DNA of 64,000 nucleotides from Haemonchus contortus (taxonomy: Eukaryota; Nematoda; Chromadorea; Rhabditida; Trichostrongylidae), in the NCBI GenBank assembly GCA_000469685.2, contig LS997566.1, forward strand, positions 6,368,491-6,432,490, given 5' to 3'. Positions 26,701-38,700 of the stretch are shown one piece after another. Position numbers and translations under genes: made by a program. A model generated the notes under the pieces. It was not told the origin of the DNA. It saw nothing but the letters and a program-made list of their open reading frames with translations, and did not search any database. Position 1 is the first letter of the stretch. The number at the start of each line of letters is the position of its first letter.

Positions 26701-29700
26701 TTCGGAGCGCTGCCTTCTGAGAGCCCTCTTATCTTTTAATTCAGGGTTTTGATCAGGGTAGGCATTTCCATACACAACAGCCAGCTCCGGAATCAGAATA
26801 TCATGGCAGCATCTAAAACTACCTCTTAAGAAGGAGTTTATCTTTCCGAATCTGATCCATTTACTCATGTCCACCTTGGACCTGCTCCCTAGGCTGTGTG
26901 TCCTGAATAGTTCTTCATGGTCCAGCTGTCAGTAAATGACTATAAACGTTCAATTGTCGATGCATTTGTTTTCGTGATGCTATCTTGTGAACGTTTAGGA
27001 GCGGCATCCTTGATGTGGCACTTAGCCTCATTTGGTCGGAATAACAACTTTTTTTTTTACAGTAATCATTGCCCTTCTTTGAGGTTAGGTGTTGAGTACA
27101 ATTGCAGAGTTCTGTCAGTACAACATTTTTGAATTTTACGGTACAGTAAGAACACCCGATTATCCGAGTCTATAGAATCTTACGGTACAACAGAACACCT
27201 AATTACCCGAGTCCATAGAACCGTACAGTACAATAAGTCCGAGACTGTTAGTAGTTTCACCAGTGGGTCTTTCTAAGCATTCTACTACAAGTAGTGATGA
27301 GTCGCTTAGTGCTGCTACTTTGTTCTGCCTGAAAGGTAGCAGTAATTGTTGCCATTGTTATGGAATCGTTTCGAGGCCTCACCACCAGTCCTTTCTGCTC
27401 TCACCCAGTCATCAGTTCTTGATGTAGATTTTTCTTATTCAGTACCTTGAACGGTGATTTCGATGACGATGTCGTACGCATGTGTTTAGGCACCAAGAGA
27501 CGCGGAGTAGTTCAAGTGACTATCCACCAATGATGGCGTAGTAAAGTTCGTCGGGTGGGCTGCCACTGAGGGCGTACGGCTCGCCCTTACCCTGAATCCC
27601 CTACGGCTGAGAGGCGCAAGGGAATACATTTAGGTTGGTATCTGAGTGACACTTTTTACCTTCTCTCTGGCAGCCAACCTCCCAGCAATTCCTTGAAAAC
27701 ATTCCCCCCAATGTATGTTTCTGATAATCGAAAGAAATTTTCAGTAACTTCCATTGTGGAGTTATGCCTCTTGCAGCCAGGACGATCTTGAATTTCTGAA
27801 TCATTCTCGAAACAGCCTGTGACAGAAAGATTGCTCTATTTCTCCGGGTCTGAGGACATCAACATTCCAGGGAGAGACCGAGTAAGGCGGTAGCTGGTGG
27901 AGTTTAGGCTTACAGGCGATTTTTTGTTCCAAAAAAATTCTGAAATCAGCTGTTGCTTTACTTTTCTGGGTAGAAACTAACTACTGCCTCACGGCACTGT
28001 TACGAGCATTCATGAGCGAGAGTCGTTTAGCAAAAGCGCTTTCAACAGTCATTCGGGAGAATATACGTATCGGGTGATTTGTTCACTCCGTCGTTCAATT
28101 AACAAGCGCTTGATGAAACACCCATTGTTTAGAATTTGGATCCCCGATACTATTTCTGCAATACTTCCATCTAAGGAAGAAACGAGCCTATACTGCTTTG
28201 CCGTACAGGTGTATTACGGTAGAGTCGCTTTCTTTCGTCGGCGTTCTCAGCAAATCGTTATCATCGGGGACCTTAATGTCGGTAGAGGCTCTCAATCTGT
28301 ACTCAACCGGACAAGCTCTCGAATGACTACATACTGTAGTCCCAATTACTACCAGAACCTCGATCGCTGGAAATTGAAAGGTTACCAACTAAGGCCCCAC
28401 TGGTAACTGCCAGTAACTTTCAGTAATGGTTGAGGAGGGTGGGAGAGAGAGAACTCAACTTAGGTTGTTGCTCTCTCCTGAGTTAGTTCTTATCGTATCA
28501 AGGTTGGATACTGATGACACATTCTTGTGAAGAAGATCAACTCGGAACCGGCAGGTGAGCTGGTTGGTTTGTCTAGTGGGTAGAAAGCGTGGGTGAGTTG
28601 TCCTTATTCGGAGAAGCTGCATCACGACTTTTGTTTGTGAAGATGTCATATGACTCAACTTTTATTTTGCGCAAGCAGACTGTCCCGGACCCCAATTCGC
28701 TCGATGTTCTGCTGTTTCCCTATAAGCATGAGGGTCCTAGAAGCCATAGACAACACTTAGCTAACACCTGACGCATTACTTTTCAGTAATGGAAGGGTTT
28801 GAGCAGTAGTCAACCTCATCAACGGATATAGTTCACTTTTGGTCGGTACCTGCTCGGCTCGAGAGGGTGGTATTGCTGTCAACGGCATCAATAGTCGGGG
28901 CTCGTGCTCCTTCATGAGACCACAGGTAGACTAACTAGGGTCACAGTGGGATGAGATGATGTAGGTGCAAAGTTACTGCTGCATTAAGGGTTGCCCGGAA
29001 AATTGGAAAGAAATTAGGTCTCAATGAGTTGTAAAGAAAGAAGTTTTAAAGAAGTACTCAGTCGTGTGCAGCTGCTGCACAATTCCCAGTGCCACTTCGG
29101 GTCGCCTTCGGGTCATGATCTGAGAACCGTATTCCCCTAAGACCCCGAAGCATATTTGATACAAGGCTAATCTGGTTTTAGGACAGCAGAGAAATTGACT
29201 CGCGTATTAGCAGGTGCCGCAAGTCACTGTTTAGTTAGCATATGCATCCAACCATTACCGCGATTCCGTTGAAAGCGCATGCGTGGGCGCATCCCAAATC
29301 AGGGCTTATTAACAGTGTGGCTCATACAATGATTTACTGTGGCCAGTCGATGTATAAGTCAGTGCTTTAGACCTCCCAGACGAGTCTGGTACCAATCTAC
29401 CGACGCAGGAAGTAAGGTTTGGCTGTATAGGCGAATCTCGGTTCGAGACTTGAACCTGTTACCTCCCGTGTGTGATAGAGCGCCACTTGTCGATACACCA
29501 CCTCCGCCCTGAAATATAGCAAATCTCTCTATTACATCGAGCAAAGCAAATTCAAACAGTGCAATGGGCCCCGTTTTGACGGCTGTTTATCAGTGAATGG
29601 TGGTATTTTTTTAGTCGTGAGTTTCACCAGTAATGACAATCACCCTGGATGTTCAGGGTACTGTGACGAATCGAGTGAGCGATAATTAGAATCTGGTTTT

Positions 29701-32700
29701 TCCAGGTTTTTCTAGGACCAAGTTTCCTATGGAATCATCTTCCAGAATGATTTGTTGAGCATGGTCCCCAATTCAAAGTCTTCAGTCTTCAGACCTTTCA
29801 TGAGGCTCTCACTCCATGTGAAAACTGACTTCCTTGCCATCCATCTCAGCCATTAGGAAGAGTAAATAGGAACAGCTTGAATTGGGTCTTTAGGGAACAG
29901 ACTTCTTCCTCATATCCTCCGCCCATTACGGTATAAGGCCTACCTCGAAACGGTGGAATTCGTTTTAAAGCCACACTACGTAACATGGAGAAGCAGTGCG
30001 CATTGTTTCTTTGAGGATGCGCCATGCTTTTGGATAGCGTTCGCATATTTAGTGACATTTTGGTGTGTGACTGGCCACAGAAATGATTTGCACGTGCTCA
30101 GCGATGTGAAAATCCCTTTCTGATATGACCAATGTATCAGTTAGTCATTCAAGAAAAAATTCCGATTTGCTGGAATGGTAGTTGGTCTGAAAATTGATAA
30201 AAGCACCTCTAGTATAGCAGCAAAGCCCCTCGCTTTCTTTTCATGTCGAGTTGAATATTGAACGAGGTAAAGGTGAAAAAGACCCCTGCTGTTTTTCTAG
30301 GGTTACATCTAAGTAGGGTAACTCCTTATCCACGATTCCCAGTTGATACTAAACCGGTGGTGAAAAATAGCTCAACCTAAAGAAAGATTGAAAACTTCGA
30401 AGATGAGGTCGCAGAAGGTGGTTATTTCGGCCAATCATGTGAGGCCTTCAAAATAATGAATAATAATGGATAATGAAGTGCATGGCGCATCCGTAACGAT
30501 TTATTCAGGCTTCGGGTCTACATTCTGAGTTTTCACTGAAAACCGTTCATTTTGAACAAATGGTGTACTCAACCCAACCTCATTAGCTGAACATAAATTG
30601 TCTGATACTCTTGAGCAGTCGGAGGGGATCTCTTTTGTCTTGCACAGGAATCTGGTCCCTAAACAGTCCCCGATTCATTTGAACCCGACTTTGTAATGAC
30701 TAGCTGGTTGCGGTACCTGATCAGAAGGTCTAGCCAGACCCAACAAGACAATCTAAGACACGATTACGAAATATAGGGCCCACTAATCGGATCCCAACCA
30801 GCTTCCTGAAGTTGGTATCTTCAGAATAGGATCTGAATTTGTGACGTTATGCCCATCATGTACAACTTGTGGTCATTGCAGCTTTCTTGTCCTGACAACC
30901 GGAATTGTTACTCATGCTGGCGCCAGGAGCTGGTGCTACATCTCCTTGAAGAGATTCAATTTTCTACTTATAAAGTGGTCCTAGAACTTCCTTCTCAATA
31001 GCGAAACTACCAGTGCGAAATAGAAGGTGGTCAGTAGAGTTAGGTCAAACGTGAAAGCTCAAAAAAGGGTAGCCTCCCTCCTTCCTTCCCCTTCCTGTTT
31101 GAGTTCGGTAATTTTTCGGTGCGACAATTTCGCAACATGCAACAGGCGGTCGTTAAACATCGTCGGTCGCGTTTAGGGCGTTCCTCGCAAATACGCCAAC
31201 TACTTCTGTGGCTGAAATGCGAGCGTCTGAGCGGTTATGGTGGATATGGTAGTAACTCTAGGACTATGATGTTCTGGAAGCTCATGGTAGGGGATAGCTC
31301 CCAGTCGGAGGTTTGGGGGTTTTGGCCTTTCAGGGATTAATAGTAGACGATAACTATCAGATAGCCAGTTGACATTTATAGGAGCGAGTCTGTGCGCCTG
31401 GAGAGGAGCTCCTGGATTTTTTCATGGTACTGCAGTATGGGATTCTTTTCTTTGCTCTTTAAGAATGGTAGTCCACCAGCATCAAGCTTGAGGTCTTCCC
31501 ATCATATCCCAGTATAGAACCCTTCCTACGGGTATTTGAGAAAATCACGAAAAGGTTAAAATTTCCTCGAACTATGTGCCCTTCGTCCGTCAAAATTTAC
31601 TTACCAGTTGGTGTAATTCGGGTGACTTCTTTGGAACTTAACAGTACATGAGCTTTTTGAATAGTCGTTGGATGGTCCTGGCATAGGTTGAACGTCATCT
31701 GATTGAATTTAGGAAGGCACTAGGTCATACTATGATTTGGCTCGCTCCTGTGATACCACGGATCTCAGCAAATTTTCCAGTATTGGTGCTTTTGTATGGG
31801 CGGAGGGTAGAGGATTGCCTGGTGGTCCCCTCTATCATGCCATCTAGTCACTAGTCAGATTAACTGGTTGTACCTGTAAATCTTTTCGGGGGTGGTGGAA
31901 AGAAGACCTCGACTATGGTGGTCGAAAATAGATCTCAGACCTTTTTCTCGCATCCATGGTGATGACGGCATAAGCCAGTTAGCCATTCAGTTCCCTACCT
32001 ACTGGCAATCGACTCAGCCCTAGCTACCCACCTAAGCCTTCGTTCATGAAGTGCAAAGGTTCGGTTTTCGAATTTTCTCGAAACGCTTGGATCCCTGCCA
32101 AAGGTACGCCAGATAGAAAATGCGTATTTAGCCTACATAACAATGGTTTGCTAGGATCAGACTGTGTCAATTCAGTGTTTTTCATCCTTGCGGACGAGTT
32201 TGGTAGCACTAAGTCGGCCTCGGAAGGATGTGAGGACTGGTGACTTTGGGTGGATATCGATCCGGAACTCGATCTCAGGTCTATGGGCATATGAAGGGTG
32301 CGCCATTTGACTCCCTTGACACCACCTCTGCCCTTAGAAAAAATATAAATTTCATTTTATACTTTTTTCTTCAGCTAATCTTATACATCCGCAACAAGTG
32401 TTCCCTCAGCTTTTGTGTTCTTTCACAACGAACTCTTTCAGTCTGTACTTTATTGTGTCCCTAGCATATAAAAAAGCCGGAGGAGACCCTTGCCCACCGT
32501 CTATTCATTTTCTCACCCGTCTCGGGCACGGTCCGTCGTAATCAAGGGCGCTGATCTGATGCGATGCTTTTGCTGGTGTTATTTTCACTTCGTACAATGA
32601 CGAAACCTCGTAAATTAATCGATAATCAATAAGTGATAAGTGACTCAGAATTTTTGATGAAAAACGCTTGTCCATGCGTTTTGATAAGCCCAGAAATTCC

Positions 32701-35700
32701 CTCGGACCGGAACCCTTTTTTAGAGGTTTCTGTGATAACGGTAGACGAGAACGCCATCAATCAGCTTGTGCTCTGTCTCGTTTTACGTGCTGACTGTTCG
32801 AATTGCACTGACCGGCAGTTTCTTTTCTGATTTGGTTATTTTTTTGGGGGGGGGGGGGGGGAGGGGATTCTGGAAAATGGCCTTCCCCAAAGTCGCTTGT
32901 CTGGGGACTGCACTGGGGCCATCGTAGGCTCGAGTTGGCTCAAGTCCAGAAACCGTACCGATTTTTTTTTGTTTTGGGTCTGATGGCCTGGCCGTTAGGT
33001 CCGCGAAACATCATTCATCTTACTTAGTAAAAACTTTGCTCTCCTTCTTCTGCGTCGGCTTGTGCCTTCGTTGTCTTACTGCGGCCTGCGTCAGAGCCGG
33101 TTATTCTTTTCCCCAGTTCATTTCCCTTTTATCTCACCCAATTCTGTGCATAAGCCCCTCTGCAAAAGTCGTGGGTGTAGAAATCATCGTTTTTTACGAT
33201 TTGAACTTTTTGGGGGGTGCTGATAGAGAAATATCTGTTCCCAGACCGATTATGAGTCATCGTCGGTACGCAATCAGCAAATTTCACGGGGAGAACTTGC
33301 AGCGGATTGAAATTTAGCGAATACGACCTTTGTATCTTTTTATAGATGTATATTAGCCGAGTTATATGATTACGGTATCTTTTTGGGACCAACATATAAG
33401 TAGCGATGCAGTCGGTGGTCTGAAATTGACCACACCAAACTCGCTAAACATCCTACCAGTCTGTTGGTTGCACTTTTGTTTATTTCCAATCAACAGGGTC
33501 GATATAAAAGGCACTGGTTTGTTGTACTTTTATGACAATTAGAGGTTGCGAATTTGACGATTTCCCCGTTCACTTTCGTTTCGGGACCCGCCCACTTGTA
33601 TGGTATTTGTGACGATGAGTCATAGTTGGAGCTGGTCGTTCGTCGTTCTTCTACAACCGATCAACCAACACACGCATACATATATATTTCGTATTCACTG
33701 ATTTTCTATAATTGATACAGTTACCTGTATTGATTGGTTTCGATTGATTTCAATCGATCACAACCATGTCACGACATCCTTACGACAAACAGCAGCGGCC
33801 AAGTTGCAGTTATCAACCACGTCCAACTTGCGATGTAAGGAGGCTTTCCGTTGTTTCATGGGCTTGCCCCATCGGAATCGAACTTTTATTTTCATTAAAA
33901 GGACCCATAAAACTTAGAATAACTTAGATTTTCATCAAGTTCTTTTCTGTATTTTGAAATCAATTTTTTCCTTGTGCATGAAGTTAGATAATTTTTCTAA
34001 TTTTATAACTGATATAACCTATTCAAAAGATGCATATCGATCGTATTCCATTTCAATATCACGCCTCTGTACCTCTTAGCTCCTATCAATTGGAAATCGC
34101 GCGCGCACTTAACGCGATCGCCGCCCGTGACTATTTGTTTAGCGTCTTGGACTTCTGACGATGGGGATTACTGTAACTGTGTAGGCGTCACTTTTCATTT
34201 CTGCCAAGGAAATGGTGCTAGCGTTCAGATTTTAATGTGTTTCTCGAAAAATCTGTCGATCAGTCTGAACCTTCTCGAATTTCGCGAAATTTTTTCTTTT
34301 TTTCTCATCGGAAGTATTACTACATACCTTGGCTGAAGTGAATAATTAATTTATCCCGCTATGTTCTACCAGTTGACTACACTTAAAAATTATTTCTTCG
34401 ACTGGAAGAACTAATAATTTTTTCCGCATTGTTCGTAGCTTTAAGGACCTACTGGGGAACAAGTTCTGGGAGAACCTCCGGAGTGTCCTAGTAGCTAACT
34501 TAGAAATGGTTCAGTTCTAAAGTTACTAAGGCCTTACTTTCAGAGCGAAGTTCCTGTTCATGTTGGGTTTTCTGAGTTTTAGGGCTCGGTATGACCATAC
34601 AATCGTCTTGTGAGATTGGCTGAAAGTTCAGACGTAATGGTTACTGTTTTGAAGCTGGTTATACTGGTACAGGTTGATGCCCAGATGTCTATGAAGAATT
34701 TCCTCATTAGATTTAAGAGCAGCTCAACTCTCTATATCTATAGCCGTTCTAGAGTTGTCTTCCGTCAGTAGTCATGAGCTAGATCGGCGGTAATTTTAAT
34801 ATTCTTTATACAAGTTACGCCTAACCAACTGATAGTTACGGTAACTTTGTGAAGAGCTCAACTCTATAGAATTCTGAGAATCAAGTACATAGGTGTAATC
34901 AAGTGGAAGCGTAAAAGTCATAAAAGGCACCTTTCTAGCACTCAGTCAAGTAAACACTCGAACAAATAGTTTGATCCCTTGTGGTCTTACCAGTTTTGAG
35001 ATATTTAGGCTCATTTGGGGTCCGCTAAATCGCTATCTCCAGAAGCTTTCCATCAGAAATACCTTCCATATGAAGCTTCTATGATCCAAAACAGATCGGT
35101 TTCGCGGATTCGAGCATACATTTGAAATTCAGTTAAACAAAAAAGTTATAGGTATGGCAGACCTTATACCCAATTTTATATTTCCTTTCCTTATCTAATT
35201 TTCCTTTGTATAGCTAATTATGACTCATCGCGGGCGAAGGTAGTAGTATTCAGCGATATTGGACTGCTCAAACATCTGGACCTGCAGTAAATTTCAGCTT
35301 ACCTTTCATTAGGACCATTCTGGAGACCGGAAATAATCTTAATTTGCAGTAATTATTTGAAACTTCAATTTGAATTTACTCGCTTTTATTCGGGATAGGC
35401 CTTATTGTAGTCTTCGACAACAAAAAGGAACGGATATTTTGGAAAACAAAATATAGAACGCCAGCCTTCGATAAGCAAAACTAAATTTGTCAGAAATTGA
35501 AATTATGCCTGTTGAACTAATTTTATGGAAAGAGGAACTTATACGATGAGAATTCAAAAAGAGCTGATAAAGAAAAGGTTTGAGGAGTTGAGTTACAGCA
35601 AGGATTTTGAGTCGTAACTTTTTATAACGTTTTATTCGTTATAAATAGAGAGAAAACACAAAAGCAATAAACAATTTTAATAAAAACAAGTAAAAGCAGG

Positions 35701-38700
35701 TAAAAAAGGACAGTAAAAGAGAGGGTTGTTACAAAAGAATATGACAGATATATTTATAGCTGTCCTTATGGGCGTGCTCTATCCCCCAGCTATCCTAGCC
35801 ACGGCCTCGCATATCCCGTGGATAGGACGCATCCCCAGGTTATCACGCCCCAGGTTACACGTGCCACACAGGCTACCCTACATGGCCCCCCTCAGCAAAA
35901 AAACAGCACTTCCACTGTGCTCATAAAGACCGCCGCGTCCCGAATTTTTCCTTGTTGTGAACGTCTTTCGAAAATCTGTTTTTCCGCAAAAAAACGGGTG
36001 GACGGGGGGAGCGAACGGTAGTGGACTGTTGATCGGTGGTTCGCGGTGCGGTGCATGCGACGTGCTGTCCGTTACGCACGTTAGTCGACGACGAATTGAC
36101 TGTGCTGAAATATAAAAATCTACTCATCAAATCCTTACTGTTTGCTGGCATGGCTTGTATAACCGCCACTGTTTTCTTTCTTCTACCACGCTGCCTTTTG
36201 CCTACAGCTTTGGGTTGAGGTTCCACATCTTTTGTGTTACCTTGTACCGTCTTACACCACTTATCTAGTTCCGTCACAAGTGAACTACCTAACGGTGGAC
36301 CCTTTCGTCCCTTCGAACTTGCGTCGCTGTGACCGTTATCTTGGTGATTGCGCCCAGTGGGTTTTGCTCTTCTCCTACAGTCCTCTGCTATATGCCCTTC
36401 TTTGCCACAAGTGTAGCACTTTATAGGTTTGGCAAATGGACGGGTTCCTGTTGGGTCATCAGTGCCACTTGGTGCGGTAAATCTCTGAGAATCAATCGGT
36501 TGCCGATCCGCAACTCCCTTCTGGAAACCTCGGTACCTGCTGAAGTAGGGAATTTCATCAGCCTGCAGTTTTTCCAACCGCATGGCCACTCGCTTAACCT
36601 CTGTGTAAACGTCATCAGAGGCGTCAAGGGCAGCTAACATATGGTACGAGTTATGCCAATGTTGCAAACAGGAGTACAGTTTGGATCCTCGTATGAAATC
36701 CCATTCAGAGCTAGGATGTATCCTTCGGGACAAGTCCTCCATCCTACAGCAAAACTCAACTACCGTTTCGTTGGGTCTTTTCGAGAGTTGTTCCCAATCT
36801 CGTATATTTTTTAGGCGTTCGCAAGGGTTTCTACGGGCCATTTTCAAGGCGCTGACAATACCATCATAGGTTCCCTCCCGAATCACGGGTGGCAATCCTT
36901 TGTAAATTGAAAGAGCTACTCCCTCCAAATGATTTACAAGGATATCTCGCTTATCGGAGTCAGTCCATAGGGCAGAAGGGAATTTAACCTCTAATGCGCG
37001 GAGAAAATCCGTCAGTGAATTTTTACCGTCATACTTGGTCACATTTGCCACCGTCTGGGCTTTGAAAACTTCACGGAAAACTGTGAACATGTCATCAACC
37101 CTATCGCTACGGACTGACCTGGCCCTACTATTGTATGACGAAACGGAAGATGTCTCACCACTGATCAATTCTTGGGAATATTCCGGTGAGGATACCCTAG
37201 ACGATCTTGACGACTTGGCTGTTCGGGTTGAGCGATGCCCATCGGTCGTATTTCGCGACTCGTTCCGCGCCTGAACAGAATGATCAGTTACTCTGTTTTT
37301 AAGGGACGCATAATGGGTGCGAACTGCACGCCAGTTGTCAATTTTCTCACCTGCAGTAGGCGCAGTATTGGGATTCCCTGCCACTGCCGGCGCGAACCCT
37401 CTCTCCATACTTCTGACCTGATCCTGCAAAAATTTCATCGAATTTTCGAGGTCTTTTATGACTTTGATTTGCTCATTTTTCTCTTTTTGCAGTTCCGCAA
37501 TTTTTGCGCATTTCCTATCTACGGTTTCTGTGACTTGGTCTAGTCCACATTCTAGGTTCTCTGCTATTCTGCAAAGCATGCGGCTGTGAGCAGTTACGCT
37601 GGGTAAAAAGTCGCGCAGCTCTGCTTGCGACATCTGAATTTCCTCAAAAAATGTCACATCAGCAGCAGGCCTACTTGTTTCAAGACTTTCTTTCACTTTA
37701 ATGATCGCGCACTGCACCGATCCGCGTACTGCATCTAATATAGCTCTACGCTTTATGCTAGCCAAATGTCTAATTTGGTCTCTGAGGGCTTCATCTAGTT
37801 GCAGGAGAATATTTCGAAAAGTTTCGTTTATATCCTCTAACTGACAACTCACCCCTATATCATCCCAATCGTTCAGAGGTTGGGGAGCAGATTCGCTATG
37901 TTCCATAGTGGTGTCGATTCCGACACTTTCTGCGTTTTCCGCGTTAGTTATTTCAGAGTTCATCTGGAAATGCGACTATCAACCGAGTCACTGGCTTGGC
38001 CCCCAAGTCGTAACTTTTTATAACGTTTTATTCGTTATAAATAGAGAGAAAACACAAAAGCAATAAACAATTTTAATAAAAACAAGTAAAAGCAGGTAAA
38101 AAAGGACAGTAAAAGAGAGGGTTGTTACAAAAGAATATGACAGATATATTTATAGCTGTCCTTATGGGCGTGCTCTATCCCCCAGCTATCCTAGCCACGG
38201 CCTCGCATATCCCGTGGATAGGACGCATCCCCAGGTTATCACGCCCCAGGTTACACGTGCCACACAGGCTACCCTACATTTGTCAGTCTAAATTATTGCT
38301 TAAACTTGAAATTCCGCAAAAAGGCTTTTCACAAAGTGTTTATTTGAATTATGACTGATTCAGTAAAGTTCTGAAACATTAGAAAGTTTTTGTTACTAAT
38401 TGCCAACTTTTTTCAGTTCACGCAGCCTTCACCAGCTGATTCGAGCTGTTCATCGACGCTTGCGCCGCCACTAACATCGCCGATTGGTAATCCAGCGATA
38501 GGTATCTTACTTGAGACTTAATTGTAAGCTTAAAATTTAATAAACAGTGTTTTTCAACCGCAAGTTTGAATGAAACCCGATAAATCACCGTTGAAGGTGG
38601 AACCGTCGTTTGTTTCATTTTCAGGCATATTTGACGCGCTTCTGAGGTTACTCCCAGCTTGAGATTCATCCTTAGAACAGAGACTTCCAAAACTTAGAGG

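Larger units (their letters stand above)
35610..38278 (-). mobile_element. Complete gag-only LTR retrotransposon
   Basis: 2669 bp in antisense orientation within the fos-1 intron before the first common exon. Two LTRs of 273 bases (35610-35882, 38006-38278) are identical by direct reading. On the minus strand they begin TGTAGGG and end TTACGACT. A TTTG duplication flanks the element. The 5' LTR is followed at once by TGGGGGCCAAGCCAG, a plausible tRNA primer site beginning TGG, and the 3' LTR is preceded by GAGGGGGG, a purine tract. The 2123-bp interior is almost entirely one gag gene. No protease, reverse transcriptase, RNase H or integrase is encoded, so movement would need enzymes from a partner element. 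Identical LTRs imply a recent insertion. Confidence 0.92.

Noticed and set aside
28074..28406. 110-codon frame with IVIIGDLNVGRG, like the GDFNA motif of LINE endonucleases
   Set aside because: Only one short motif matches, and no reverse transcriptase or second endonuclease motif is found nearby, so the call is too weak.
32847..32865. Long poly-G run
   Set aside because: A simple homopolymer (similar runs near 19137 and 45337). No function can be inferred.
33036..33395. Overlapping frames of about 90 codons on both strands upstream of exon 1b
   Set aside because: Neither shows conserved motifs. The position suggests promoter or intron sequence of fos-1.
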